Shown here: piece by piece, positions 50,764 to 57,958 of the stretch
Layout: every line of letters starts with the position of its first letter
Numbering within the stretch: position 1 is the stretch's first letter
Source of the DNA: an uncultured Pelagibacteraceae bacterium
GTDB lineage: Bacteria; Pseudomonadota; Alphaproteobacteria; Pelagibacterales; AG-422-B15
Reading direction: 5' to 3'
Assembly: GCA_902634045.1 (NCBI GenBank)
Contig: CACPJE010000003.1
Location: forward strand, 1 to 57,958
DNA length: 57,958 nucleotides
Translations under genes and position numbers: made by a program
Notes under the pieces: generated by a model
Database searches by the model: none
The model's input: the letters and a program-made list of their open reading frames with translations, nothing else
Told to the model about the DNA's origin: nothing

Positions 50764-51560
50764 AAGTTTTATTCTTAGGTGATGTGGTAGGAAGGTCAGG
50801 AGTAGAAGTTGTAAAAGACAATCTTCAAAAGATCCAAAAAGACTTCCAAATTGATTTTACTATTGTAAATGGTGAAAATTCAGCTGATGGTTTTGGAATA
50901 ACAGAAGGTATTTGTAAGGAATTCTATTCCTATGGTGTTGACGTAATCACAACAGGCAATCATCTCTGGGATCAAAAAGAAATTAATGAGTATATAGATA
51001 AAGATGATCACCTTTTAAAACCTTTTAACTTCGCTGAAGGATCTCCAGGTATAGGTTTTAATAAATATACTTTAAATGATGGAAAAATTATTGCTGTCAT
51101 TAATATAATGGGAAATTTATTTATGAGGTCCTGTGATAATGCCTTTTTCAAAATAGAACAGGTTTTAAGTGAATTAAATGAAGAAGACCTGTCGTTTATA
51201 TTTGTTGATTTTCATGCTGAAGCTACAAGTGAAAAAATGGCAATGGGCCATCATCTCGATGGTAGGGTTACTGCTGTTGTAGGTACCCATACTCACGTAC
51301 CAACCGCGGATGCAACTATTTTAAAAAATGGAACAGCTTATCAAACTGATGTTGGAATGTGCGGTGATTACGATTCTGTTATTGGAACTAAAAAAGAAGA
51401 ATTTGTTAGAAAATTTGCAACACAAGACACTGAAAGAAAGAGAATACCTCCTGCTAGTGGACCAGGGACTTTATGTGGCGTAATTATTGAATCTCAATCT
51501 CAAAATCTTTTAGCAAAAAGCATAACTCCAATAAAAATTGGCGGAAAAATAGGGAATTAA
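50760..51560 (+). CDS. ymdB: YmdB-family metallophosphoesterase
   Basis: A 266-residue TIGR00282 family protein. It has metal-binding FLGDVVGRSG near residues 4-13, VNGENSADGFGIT near 37-49, TTGNHLWDQKE near 64-74, DFHAEATSEKMAMG near 149-162, and VGTHTHVPTADA near 173-184. Homologues hydrolyse 2',3'-cyclic nucleotides. The gene sits between the cyclo-ligase and yebC, a common alphaproteobacterial order. Confidence 0.92.
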   Translation: MKVLFLGDVVGRSGVEVVKDNLQKIQKDFQIDFTIVNGENSADGFGITEGICKEFYSYGVDVITTGNHLWDQKEINEYIDKDDHLLKPFNFAEGSPGIGFNKYTLNDGKIIAVINIMGNLFMRSCDNAFFKIEQVLSELNEEDLSFIFVDFHAEATSEKMAMGHHLDGRVTAVVGTHTHVPTADATILKNGTAYQTDVGMCGDYDSVIGTKKEEFVRKFATQDTERKRIPPASGPGTLCGVIIESQSQNLLAKSITPIKIGGKIGN

Positions 51561-51562
51561 TT

Positions 51563-52306
51563 ATGGCGGGTCATAGTAAGTTCAAAAACATTATGTATCG
51601 TAAAGGTGCTCAGGATAAAAAAAGAGCAGGTTTATTTTCCAAGTTGTCGAAAGAAATTACTGTTGCTGCAAAGTTAGGTTCTCCTGATCCAGATCAAAAT
51701 TCTAGGCTTAGATCTGCAATTCAACTTGCAAAAGCATCTAGCTTTCCAAAAGAAAATATTGATAGGGCAATTAAGAAGTCTTCCGAAAAGGAAACGGTTA
51801 ATTATGATCAAATGAGATATGAAGGATTCGGACCTGGAGGAATTTCTATTATTGTTGAGGCTTTAACAGATAATAGAAATAGAACGGCATCTAATGTTAG
51901 ATCTATCTTTCAAAAATTTGGAGGAACTTTGGGTGAAACAGGATCAGTTTCTCATTCTTTCAATCATTATGGATTTGTACGTTATAAAAAAGAAATCTCA
52001 GATGAGGATGATTTTTTTAATTCTGCAATCGAAATGGGGGCAGATGACTGTTTTTTTGAAGATGATAATTATGAGAGTGTTTGCTCTCCAAATAGCTTAT
52101 CAATTTTTTATACTGAGTTGGAAAAGAAATTTGGTGAACCTGAAGCGTCAGGCTTTCAGTGGAAGCCTATAAATCTAATTAATATAGAAGGCGATAAACT
52201 TAAATCATTATTTAATCTTCTAGAAGAGCTTGAAAATAATGAGGATGTACAGCATGTTTTTTCTAATTTTGAGGCTTCCGAAGAAGAATTAGGAAAACTG
52301 CTATAA
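51563..52306 (+). CDS. yebC: YebC/PmpR family protein
   Basis: A 247-residue YebC/PmpR with the conserved AGHSKFKNIMYRKGAQDKKR start, FSKLSKEITVAAKLG near residues 25-39, RYEGFGPGGISIIVEALTDN near 82-101, and FGGTLGETGSVSHSF. Family members are described as transcription regulators and, more recently, as translation factors helping at stalling motifs. The usual downstream ruvC is missing. Confidence 0.95.
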   Translation: MAGHSKFKNIMYRKGAQDKKRAGLFSKLSKEITVAAKLGSPDPDQNSRLRSAIQLAKASSFPKENIDRAIKKSSEKETVNYDQMRYEGFGPGGISIIVEALTDNRNRTASNVRSIFQKFGGTLGETGSVSHSFNHYGFVRYKKEISDEDDFFNSAIEMGADDCFFEDDNYESVCSPNSLSIFYTELEKKFGEPEASGFQWKPINLINIEGDKLKSLFNLLEELENNEDVQHVFSNFEASEEELGKLL

Positions 52307-52372
52307 TTTATTCACTTTAAAAATTTATTATTTGAATTACTGTTTAATTAATTAACATTTCTGATTCGTTTT

Positions 52373-52747
52373 ATGTCTGGAAGTTCCCCAAAAAGAAAAG
52401 GTGATGGCTATGAAAGAGAGCTTGCAAAATACTTTAATGAAAAGGTATTTGATGGAACTGACCAGGTTCAAAGAATGCCACTATCTGGCGGTGGAGCAAT
52501 TAAGTCTTCTGGTGGAAGTGATTTAAAGAATACTCCATATATATATGTGGAAGCAAAAAGAACAGAAAAGTTTAAAATTCATGAATCTATGAGGCAAGTG
52601 GAAGAGAATATTGAAATTTCAAAGTCAGAAGATATGCCAGTAGTAATAACAAGAAGAAACCGTGAAATAACAGGAAATTCATTATGTGTTTTACGACTAG
52701 ATAATTTTTTACAACTTTATGAATTACTTATTAAGAGTAGAGAGTGA
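52373..52747 (+). CDS. Hjc-like PD-(D/E)XK nuclease (putative Holliday-junction resolvase)
   Basis: A 124-residue protein with an Hjc/phage-resolvase pattern: an N-terminal helix GDGYERELAKYF (Glu14/Glu16), then QRMPLSGGG near residues 33-41, resembling the R-x-P-x-S-G of archaeal Hjc, Asp50 in GGSDL, and the Glu-x-Lys of VEAKR (Glu60, Lys62). These fit a PD-(D/E)XK metal site. It could cut branched DNA or act on another DNA structure. It lies between yebC and tolQ, where ruvC, ruvA and ruvB usually sit. Function is not proven by sequence. Confidence 0.7.
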   Translation: MSGSSPKRKGDGYERELAKYFNEKVFDGTDQVQRMPLSGGGAIKSSGGSDLKNTPYIYVEAKRTEKFKIHESMRQVEENIEISKSEDMPVVITRRNREITGNSLCVLRLDNFLQLYELLIKSRE

Positions 52748-52787
52748 ATGCCGTATTTCAGACAATTTTTAAATATAAATAGAGTTT

Positions 52788-53501
52788 ATGGAATCTGAAG
52801 TATTATTAGAAACGAGTCAAATTAATGATGAATTTACACTTTTGTCTTTATTTATTCGTGCCGATATAGTTGTAAAGCTAGTAATTTTTATTCTTTTTGC
52901 AGCTTCAATAATCTCATGGACAATTATAGTTCATAAAATTCGATTATTTAAATCTCTTAGAGAGATTAGTAAGAAATTCGAAGAGGAGTTTTGGTCTGGA
53001 AGGTCAATAAAAGAAATTTCAAAACAAGCATTAACAATTGAAGATAGTCCAATTAAGTATGTATTTTTAGAAGCTGTAGAAGAAATAGAAAAATCAAATC
53101 AAGGCACAAGAAAAGATGTTGACTCTCTATCTTTTAGACTTGAAAAAACAATGGACGCGGCAATTGATTTTCAAACTGAAAAACTTTCTGAGTATTTTAG
53201 TTATTTGGCAACTATTGGTTCAACAACTCCTTTCATAGGATTGTTTGGAACTGTCTGGGGCATAATGAATTCATTTCAATCAATAGCAATCTCTAGAAAT
53301 ACTTCACTTGCAGTTGTGGCACCAGGAATTGCTGAGGCATTGTTTGCAACTGCCTTGGGTCTTCTTGCTGCCATACCAGCAGTTATTGCCTATAATATTT
53401 TTACAAGTCAAGTGAACGAGGAAAATGCAAGGATGTATAGATTCAAGGAGCATTTTAGTGTTATTTTTTCTAGAGGACTTAGAACATCGAATAAGGTGTG
53501 A
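52788..53501 (+). CDS. tolQ: Tol-Pal system proton channel protein TolQ
   Basis: A 237-residue TolQ of the ExbB family. The three membrane helices lie near residues 30-48, 142-162 and 180-205. The conserved stretch [20 protein letters not shown] near 143-162 and [20 protein letters not shown] near 181-200 line the proton path. TolQ-TolR energises TolA to keep the outer membrane attached during division. The usual ybgC thioesterase upstream is missing. Confidence 0.96.
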   Translation: MESEVLLETSQINDEFTLLSLFIRADIVVKLVIFILFAASIISWTIIVHKIRLFKSLREISKKFEEEFWSGRSIKEISKQALTIEDSPIKYVFLEAVEEIEKSNQGTRKDVDSLSFRLEKTMDAAIDFQTEKLSEYFSYLATIGSTTPFIGLFGTVWGIMNSFQSIAISRNTSLAVVAPGIAEALFATALGLLAAIPAVIAYNIFTSQVNEENARMYRFKEHFSVIFSRGLRTSNKV

Positions 53502-53510
53502 TAGTTTAAA

Positions 53511-53915
53511 GTGTCCCGTAATATAAAATCTAAACCAATGAGTGAGATTAATGTTACACCATTTGTCGATGTTATGCTGGTATTATTGATAATATTTATG
53601 GTTACAGCACCTTTATTGACTGTTGGAGTACAAGTTGATCTTCCAGAAAGCAATGCTGACAGCCTTCAATCTGATAATGAGCCTTTAGAAGTTACAATCA
53701 ACTCTGAAGGTGAAATATTTATACAAGAAACAAAAATAAAACTTAAAGAACTTGTTCCAAAATTAATTGCCATTACGGATAATAGGCTAGATACAAAAAT
53801 ATATGTTCGAGGTGATGAAATTATTGATTATGGGCGAGTAATGAAAGTACTTGGGGAATTATCTGGATCAGGTTTTTCAAAAGTTGCTTTAATTACAAAA
53901 CCTCTTATTGAATAA
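53511..53915 (+). CDS. tolR: Tol-Pal system protein TolR
   Basis: A 134-residue ExbD/TolR protein starting at GTG 53511. It has MSEINVTPFVDVMLVLLII near residues 9-27, which contains the proton-carrying Asp of the single membrane helix, then a periplasmic domain ending in a conserved Tyr-Gly-x-V-M region (DYGRVMKVLGELSGSGF). It partners TolQ ten bases upstream. Confidence 0.95.
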   Translation: MSRNIKSKPMSEINVTPFVDVMLVLLIIFMVTAPLLTVGVQVDLPESNADSLQSDNEPLEVTINSEGEIFIQETKIKLKELVPKLIAITDNRLDTKIYVRGDEIIDYGRVMKVLGELSGSGFSKVALITKPLIE

Positions 53916-53934
53916 ATTGTGATGAATAGAGGGT

Positions 53935-54747
53935 ATGGGTTATTCACTAATAATTTCTTTTGTTCTACATTCAGTGGTGTTTACTGCGACAATGATAGGA
54001 CTGCCAATATTTAATGAACCTGAACTTGACATTCCTCCAATTATTCAAGTTGAATTAATTGAAATCTCTGAAAAAACCAATGTTCCAGAAATAAGTAAAA
54101 AAGAAGAAGTAAAGGTAGAGCCAAAAAAGAAAGAAAAGAAAGAAGAAAAAAAAATAAATCAACCTAAAGTCGAACCTAAAGATGAAAAATCTAATGAAAA
54201 AATTAAAGATCCATCAGAAGAGGAAAAAATTGTTAAAGATAAGATTGAAACCAAAATGATCCAAAATATTCCTATACGAAAACCAGAAATAAAGAAAAAG
54301 GATAAGTTTGACCCACTTAAACTCGCTGAACTCATAGATAAACAGAAAGATACTGTGGTCGAAAAAGAAGATATTAAAGATCTTGAGTATGAATCGTTAG
54401 ACAAAACAGATTCAATATCAAAAAAACTGACATTAAGTGAAGAAGATGCAATTAGGGCACAATTTATGAATTGTTGGAGTATTCCTCTAGGAATGCCTTT
54501 TGATGAAACGTATATTGTGAAAATAAAAATCTTTTTAAATAAAGATGGATCTTTGTCAAAACCTCCAGAAGTGCTACAACACGAACGTATGAATAAACCA
54601 GGTGAGGAATATTTTAGAAGATTAGCTGAAAGTGCGATTAGGGCTGTAAAAATATGCGATCCATTAAAGCAAGTGCCTGATATAAATAGATATGATGACT
54701 GGAAAACTCTTCAACTAAACTTTGATCCAAGAGAAATTTTAAGATGA
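53935..54747 (+). CDS. tolA: Tol-Pal system protein TolA
   Basis: A 270-residue TolA. One N-terminal membrane helix lies near residues 3-22. A long Lys/Glu-rich charged region ([20 protein letters not shown] near 58-77) is the periplasm-spanning arm. The C-terminal domain contains [19 protein letters not shown] near 171-189 and [10 protein letters not shown]. It links the TolQR motor to TolB-Pal at the outer membrane. It overlaps tolB by four bases. Confidence 0.9.
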   Translation: MGYSLIISFVLHSVVFTATMIGLPIFNEPELDIPPIIQVELIEISEKTNVPEISKKEEVKVEPKKKEKKEEKKINQPKVEPKDEKSNEKIKDPSEEEKIVKDKIETKMIQNIPIRKPEIKKKDKFDPLKLAELIDKQKDTVVEKEDIKDLEYESLDKTDSISKKLTLSEEDAIRAQFMNCWSIPLGMPFDETYIVKIKIFLNKDGSLSKPPEVLQHERMNKPGEEYFRRLAESAIRAVKICDPLKQVPDINRYDDWKTLQLNFDPREILR

Positions 54748-56069
54748 TAAAAAAACTTTCCTCAATTTTAGGATTTTTTCTTTTTCTTACTTCTAGCTCA
54801 TGGTCAATGATTGAAATAGATATTACAGAAGGAAATCGAGAACCTTTGCCGATTGCCATAACTGAATTTTTTTATGATGAATCTGTACAAGAGTTGCTTG
54901 AGGAAGTGTCTTCCAATATGAGAACAGTTATTTCAGCAGATCTTGAGAGAAGTGGTTTATTTAAATCTATTGATATGAATGCTTTTATTCAAGAAAATAA
55001 GTCGATGCATCTTAAGCCGAGATTTGAAGATTGGCGTTTAATTAAAGCACAAGGATTGGTTACTGGAGATTTGAGTTTAGATGGTGAAAAGTTAAAAGTT
55101 GAATTTAGGTTGTGGGATACTCTTGATGAAAAAGAAATAGAAGCTTTAGTTTTAATAACTACTTTGGATAATTGGAGAAGAGTAAGTCATATGATAGCAG
55201 ATAAAATTTATGAAAGACTTACAGGTGAAGAAGGTTATTTTGATACAAGGATTGTATATGTCTCGGAGGATGGACCAAAAAATAAAAGAGTTAAAAAACT
55301 AGCAATTATGGATCAAGATAGTTTCAACCATAGATTCTTGACTAGTGGAAAAGAATTAGTGCTAACTCCAAGATTCAATCCAGTCAGACAAGAAATTACT
55401 TACCTCTCTTATTTTAAAAACCTTCCAAGAGTTTATTTACTAAATATCCAAACGGGAATTCAAGAAGTTGTAGGTGATTTCCCTGGAATGACATTTGCTC
55501 CAAGATTTTCACCTGATGGAAATAAAATTATTATGAGCTTAGCGCGTGAAGGAAATTCAGATATTTATGTAATGGACTTAGTGACAAGAATTGTTGAGAG
55601 ACTTACTGATAACCCTGCAATAGATACTTCGCCAAGCTATTCACCTGATGGCCAAAGAATTACGTTTAACTCTGATAGAGGAGGTTCTCAGCAAATTTAT
55701 GTAATGGATAGCAACGGTCGTAATCAAAAAAGAATTTCAAAAGGAACAGGCAACTATGCTACACCTGTTTGGTCACCAAGAGGAGACTTAATAGCTTTCA
55801 CAAAAAATTTTCAAGGTCAGTATTTCATAGGTGTTATGAGAGTGGATGGGACTGGAGAAAGACTTTTAACTGAAAATTGGTACCAAGAAGCACCATCATG
55901 GTCTTCTAACGGAAGAGTACTTATCTTTTACCGTGAAACAAAAGCTGATGATCAAGGTAAAGGTCATTCTTCTTCTATATGGTCAATTGATTTAACAGGA
56001 TTTAATGAAAGAAAAGTTTCTACCCCAAGTGATGCATCAGACCCCTCCTGGTCAAAATTGATACAATAA
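54744..56069 (+). CDS. tolB: Tol-Pal system beta-propeller protein TolB
   Basis: A 441-residue periplasmic TolB. A signal peptide spans residues 1-21 (probable cleavage after SWS). The N-terminal domain (to about 160) has [16 protein letters not shown]. The propeller repeats follow as [45 protein letters not shown] and [13 protein letters not shown]. It binds Pal and dissociates when TolA is energised. Confidence 0.96.
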   Translation: MIKKLSSILGFFLFLTSSSWSMIEIDITEGNREPLPIAITEFFYDESVQELLEEVSSNMRTVISADLERSGLFKSIDMNAFIQENKSMHLKPRFEDWRLIKAQGLVTGDLSLDGEKLKVEFRLWDTLDEKEIEALVLITTLDNWRRVSHMIADKIYERLTGEEGYFDTRIVYVSEDGPKNKRVKKLAIMDQDSFNHRFLTSGKELVLTPRFNPVRQEITYLSYFKNLPRVYLLNIQTGIQEVVGDFPGMTFAPRFSPDGNKIIMSLAREGNSDIYVMDLVTRIVERLTDNPAIDTSPSYSPDGQRITFNSDRGGSQQIYVMDSNGRNQKRISKGTGNYATPVWSPRGDLIAFTKNFQGQYFIGVMRVDGTGERLLTENWYQEAPSWSSNGRVLIFYRETKADDQGKGHSSSIWSIDLTGFNERKVSTPSDASDPSWSKLIQ

Positions 56070-56188
56070 ACTCAATAAAATAGCTGATTTCCAGAAGATT
56101 TTGCTTTAAATTTTATTCTAGACTTGTACTCTTTATAACAATAGAGTATTTAAGTTTGGGCTTACAACAAAAAAACTGGAGTTTTGCA

Positions 56189-56722
56189 ATGATATTCAAT
56201 TTTAATTATTTAAGAAGATATATTTTAGTTATAGCTATGTCTTTAGTTTTAGCTGCTTGTGCTACCGCACCTAAAGAAACTGCTTCGACTACATCAACAT
56301 CATCATCAAGTTCTTCATCAGAGGTTTCAAAACCACAAGTTGTAGATGGAGTTTATGTAGGTTCTGATACAGTTGAAATGTTAGCTGTAAATGTTCCTGA
56401 TCGAATATTTTTTGCTTATGACAGTTACTCGTTAACATCTGATGCTCAAGACACACTTGCAAAACAAGCCAAATGGTTAAAAGCTAATGGATCTGTTACT
56501 ATATCAATTGAAGGCCATGCGGATGAAAGAGGCACTAGAGAATATAACTTAGCTCTTGGAGATAGAAGAGCTAATGCTGCAAAAGACTTTTTAATGGCTC
56601 AAGGAATAAGTTCTAACAGAATTACTACTATAAGTTTTGGTAAAGAAAGACCTGTTAATGCTGCTTCAAATGCTACAGCATGGGCTCAAAATCGTAGATC
56701 TGTAACAGTAAGAACTAATTAA
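56189..56722 (+). CDS. pal: Peptidoglycan-associated lipoprotein Pal
   Basis: About 177 residues from ATG 56189 (GGAG lies eight bases upstream; a TTG at 56156 is in frame but less likely). The lipoprotein signal has LAAC with the lipidated Cys at residue 24. A Ser/Thr-rich linker follows to about 48. The OmpA-like domain carries FFAYDSYSLT near 74-83 and IEGHADERGTREYNLALGDR near 108-127, the peptidoglycan-binding motif. It tethers the outer membrane to the wall with TolB. Confidence 0.95.
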   Translation: MIFNFNYLRRYILVIAMSLVLAACATAPKETASTTSTSSSSSSSEVSKPQVVDGVYVGSDTVEMLAVNVPDRIFFAYDSYSLTSDAQDTLAKQAKWLKANGSVTISIEGHADERGTREYNLALGDRRANAAKDFLMAQGISSNRITTISFGKERPVNAASNATAWAQNRRSVTVRTN

Positions 56723-56748
56723 TAATTATAAAATTATTTTTTTGTTCG

Positions 56749-56768
56749 CCTTTTTTTAGACAAAAAGG
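56749..56768 (+). terminator. Weak hairpin between pal and cpoB
   Basis: CCTTTTT and AAAAAGG pair around TTAGAC in the pal-cpoB gap. The stem is U/A-rich and only the outer two pairs are G-C. The downstream bases are not a clear U run. It may reduce read-through or have no effect. Confidence 0.25.
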
Positions 56769-56790
56769 TTAGATTTATCTATTGTCTAAT

Positions 56791-57816
56791 ATGTTATATA
56801 GATTCATAAAATTATATTCCTTACTAATACTTTCTTTGGTTTTAAGTACTTTTTTTGTTCAAGCTGATACAACCCAGGATTTAATTAATAAATTAAATAC
56901 TATAGAAAGTAGGATTAAGGTTCTAGAAAAAGCAACTTTTAATAAAACTACTTCAGGTTTAGAGGAGAATGTGAGTGTGGATGACTATCAATCAGTTCTT
57001 ACAAGGCAATCCATACAAATAAATGAACTTCAGACTGAAATACAATCACTCACCGCTCAACTCGAGGAAGTTTTATTTACTCTTCAATCAACTATTAATA
57101 ATTTTAATACATTCAGAGAAGATACAGAATTTAGGTTCATAGATGTAAACAATAAAGCAAATGAACTAGAAAAGGTTCAATCTCTAAATCTTAGTCAAAA
57201 TTCTGATGAGATGGCAATTGTAAGTGAAGATATTCAAAATAGTTTAGAGCCACAAAGTTTAGGAACCTTAGAAATTCCAATAGAAACTACAACTGAAGAC
57301 TCCCCGTTTGAAATAAAGTTGTCAGATCAAGGAGAGGATCAACAAGAAATTATTAATGCCATTTCCCAAGACAGCCCTGTATTAGTTGAAGAACAGTTAC
57401 TTACATTGAATATTCTTCCTGAAGGAGATGAATTGGGACAGTACCAATATGCTTATAACTTATTAAAACAAGGTGATTATGAGACTGCTGAAAAAGCATT
57501 TATGGAGTTTATTGCAGTTGGTTCTGACAAAAAACTTTTAAGTGATTCAAATTGGTGGTTAGCAGAAACTTATTATGTTCGTGGAAACTATAAAGATGCT
57601 GCAAAAAGTTATCTAAATTTATATCAAAATTATCCTGAAGCCCCAAAAGCTCCCAAGGCGCTTCTCAAATTAGGAATATCACTGGTTAATATGGATCAAA
57701 GGGAGCAAGGGTGTGTGACGTTTCTAGAATTACAAGAAGCGTTTCCTGCAGCAGAAGAGACGATACTTCAAAGAGGAATTTTAGAAGTCCAAAAAAATGG
57801 CTGTCAAGTTAGTTAA
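56791..57816 (+). CDS. cpoB: Cell division coordinator CpoB (YbgF)
   Basis: About 341 residues from ATG 56791 (an in-frame TTG at 56782 is the alternative). A signal peptide with a hydrophobic core (residues about 9-22) ends near VQA. A coiled-coil region with LNTIESRIKVLEKA spans about 30-120. TPR repeats at the C-terminus cover about 215-340 (YAYNLLKQGDYETAEKAF; AETYYVRGNYKDAAKSYL; KLGISLVNMDQ). It is the periplasmic CpoB that couples Tol-Pal to wall synthesis. It overlaps tilS by 20 bases. Confidence 0.92.
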   Translation: MLYRFIKLYSLLILSLVLSTFFVQADTTQDLINKLNTIESRIKVLEKATFNKTTSGLEENVSVDDYQSVLTRQSIQINELQTEIQSLTAQLEEVLFTLQSTINNFNTFREDTEFRFIDVNNKANELEKVQSLNLSQNSDEMAIVSEDIQNSLEPQSLGTLEIPIETTTEDSPFEIKLSDQGEDQQEIINAISQDSPVLVEEQLLTLNILPEGDELGQYQYAYNLLKQGDYETAEKAFMEFIAVGSDKKLLSDSNWWLAETYYVRGNYKDAAKSYLNLYQNYPEAPKAPKALLKLGISLVNMDQREQGCVTFLELQEAFPAAEETILQRGILEVQKNGCQVS

Positions 57817-57958
57817 GCCTATAAATTATAGATCTACGGCAAATATAACTGCATTAGATTTTCAAAACATAATGCGAAATCTTAAAATTTGTAAAGATTT
57901 TGCTGTAGCTATATCTGGTGGACCAGACAGTTTAGCATTAGTTTTATTATCTGATCAA
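57797..57958 (+). CDS. tilS: tRNA(Ile)-lysidine synthase TilS, 3'-truncated
   Basis: The first 54 codons are present and the frame is open to the window end. It starts MAVKLVKPINYRSTANI and carries VAISGGPDSLAL near residues 37-48, the ATP-PPase P-loop (SGGxDS) of TilS. It converts C34 of the minor tRNA-Ile to lysidine. The placement after cpoB matches alphaproteobacterial tol-pal loci, which usually continue to ftsH. Confidence 0.88.
   Translation, partial: MAVKLVKPINYRSTANITALDFQNIMRNLKICKDFAVAISGGPDSLALVLLSDQ

Noticed and set aside
1-57958. CRISPR arrays, insertion sequences, transposases, prophage genes
   Set aside because: No regularly spaced repeats, no transposase or integrase motifs, and no phage structural genes were found in reading both strands. 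The Hjc-like nuclease alone is not evidence of a prophage.

Overview
The window is a 58-kb, very AT-rich (roughly 30% G+C by eye) piece of an alphaproteobacterial chromosome. Several markers support this: a bacterial-type aa3 oxidase subunit IV next to a three-gene pntAA-pntAB-pntB transhydrogenase, a DUF1013/TrcR-type protein, purE-purK-rpsU order, a DUF4164-like coiled coil before zapA, zinc-free L31, and yebC near tolQRAB-pal-cpoB-tilS. Low G+C, tight spacing, many ATGA/TAATG overlaps and no mobile elements suggest a streamlined, probably marine, free-living lineage (AEGEAN-169-, HIMB59- or SAR11-like). I cannot assign it further from sequence alone.

Region 1 (1-27.2 kb) is a surface-polysaccharide locus, nearly all on the + strand. 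It opens with a legionaminic/sialic-type nonulosonate cassette: acetyltransferase, NeuC-type epimerase, PIG-L deacetylase, frameshifted formyltransferase, NeuB, CBS-nucleotidyltransferase and CMP-transferase. A Wzz-like chain-length protein and a Wzy/WaaL-like membrane protein follow. Next comes a CDP-hexose set (rfbG, RmlC-like epimerase, two SDRs, rfbF) without the 3-dehydrase, then two GT2 glycosyltransferases. An RmlD-like reductase, a CapE-type dehydratase and a WecB-type epimerase point to a 2-acetamido-2,6-dideoxy-L-hexose. GT4 and WecA-like transferases, a Gfo/Idh-cupin-C-methyltransferase-PIG-L set, a WbpM/PglF-type dehydratase and ugd complete the locus. No flippase, ABC exporter or sugar aminotransferase is in view. 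They probably lie upstream of base 1.

Region 2 (27.3-35 kb) is mixed: a SET-domain protein, trhO, an acyltransferase, an AlkA-like glycosylase, an SCP2 protein, hisN, a DUF1329 protein, tRNA-Val(GAC), a 43-codon ORF coupled to rpmJ, an N-formylglutamate amidohydrolase-like protein and an alpha/beta hydrolase.

Region 3 (35-49.3 kb) is housekeeping: a small oxidase subunit, pnt genes, rpsU (apparently with an AUA start), purEK, TrcR-like, a quinone oxidoreductase, Hsp20 (with a possible RNA thermometer), rpmE, suhB, efp, and a central-carbon operon tkt-gap-pgk-class I aldolase.

Region 4 (49.4-58 kb) runs on the + strand: DUF4164-like, zapA, 5-formyl-THF cyclo-ligase, ymdB, yebC, an Hjc-like nuclease where ruvCAB usually sits, tolQRAB-pal-cpoB, and the start of tilS. 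No gene-free stretch exceeds 300 bases. The longest gaps (8118-8246, 27230-27353, 42020-42148, 49348-49521) hold AT-rich leaders and inverted repeats, described below where visible. Between 8118 and 8246 I see nothing specific.
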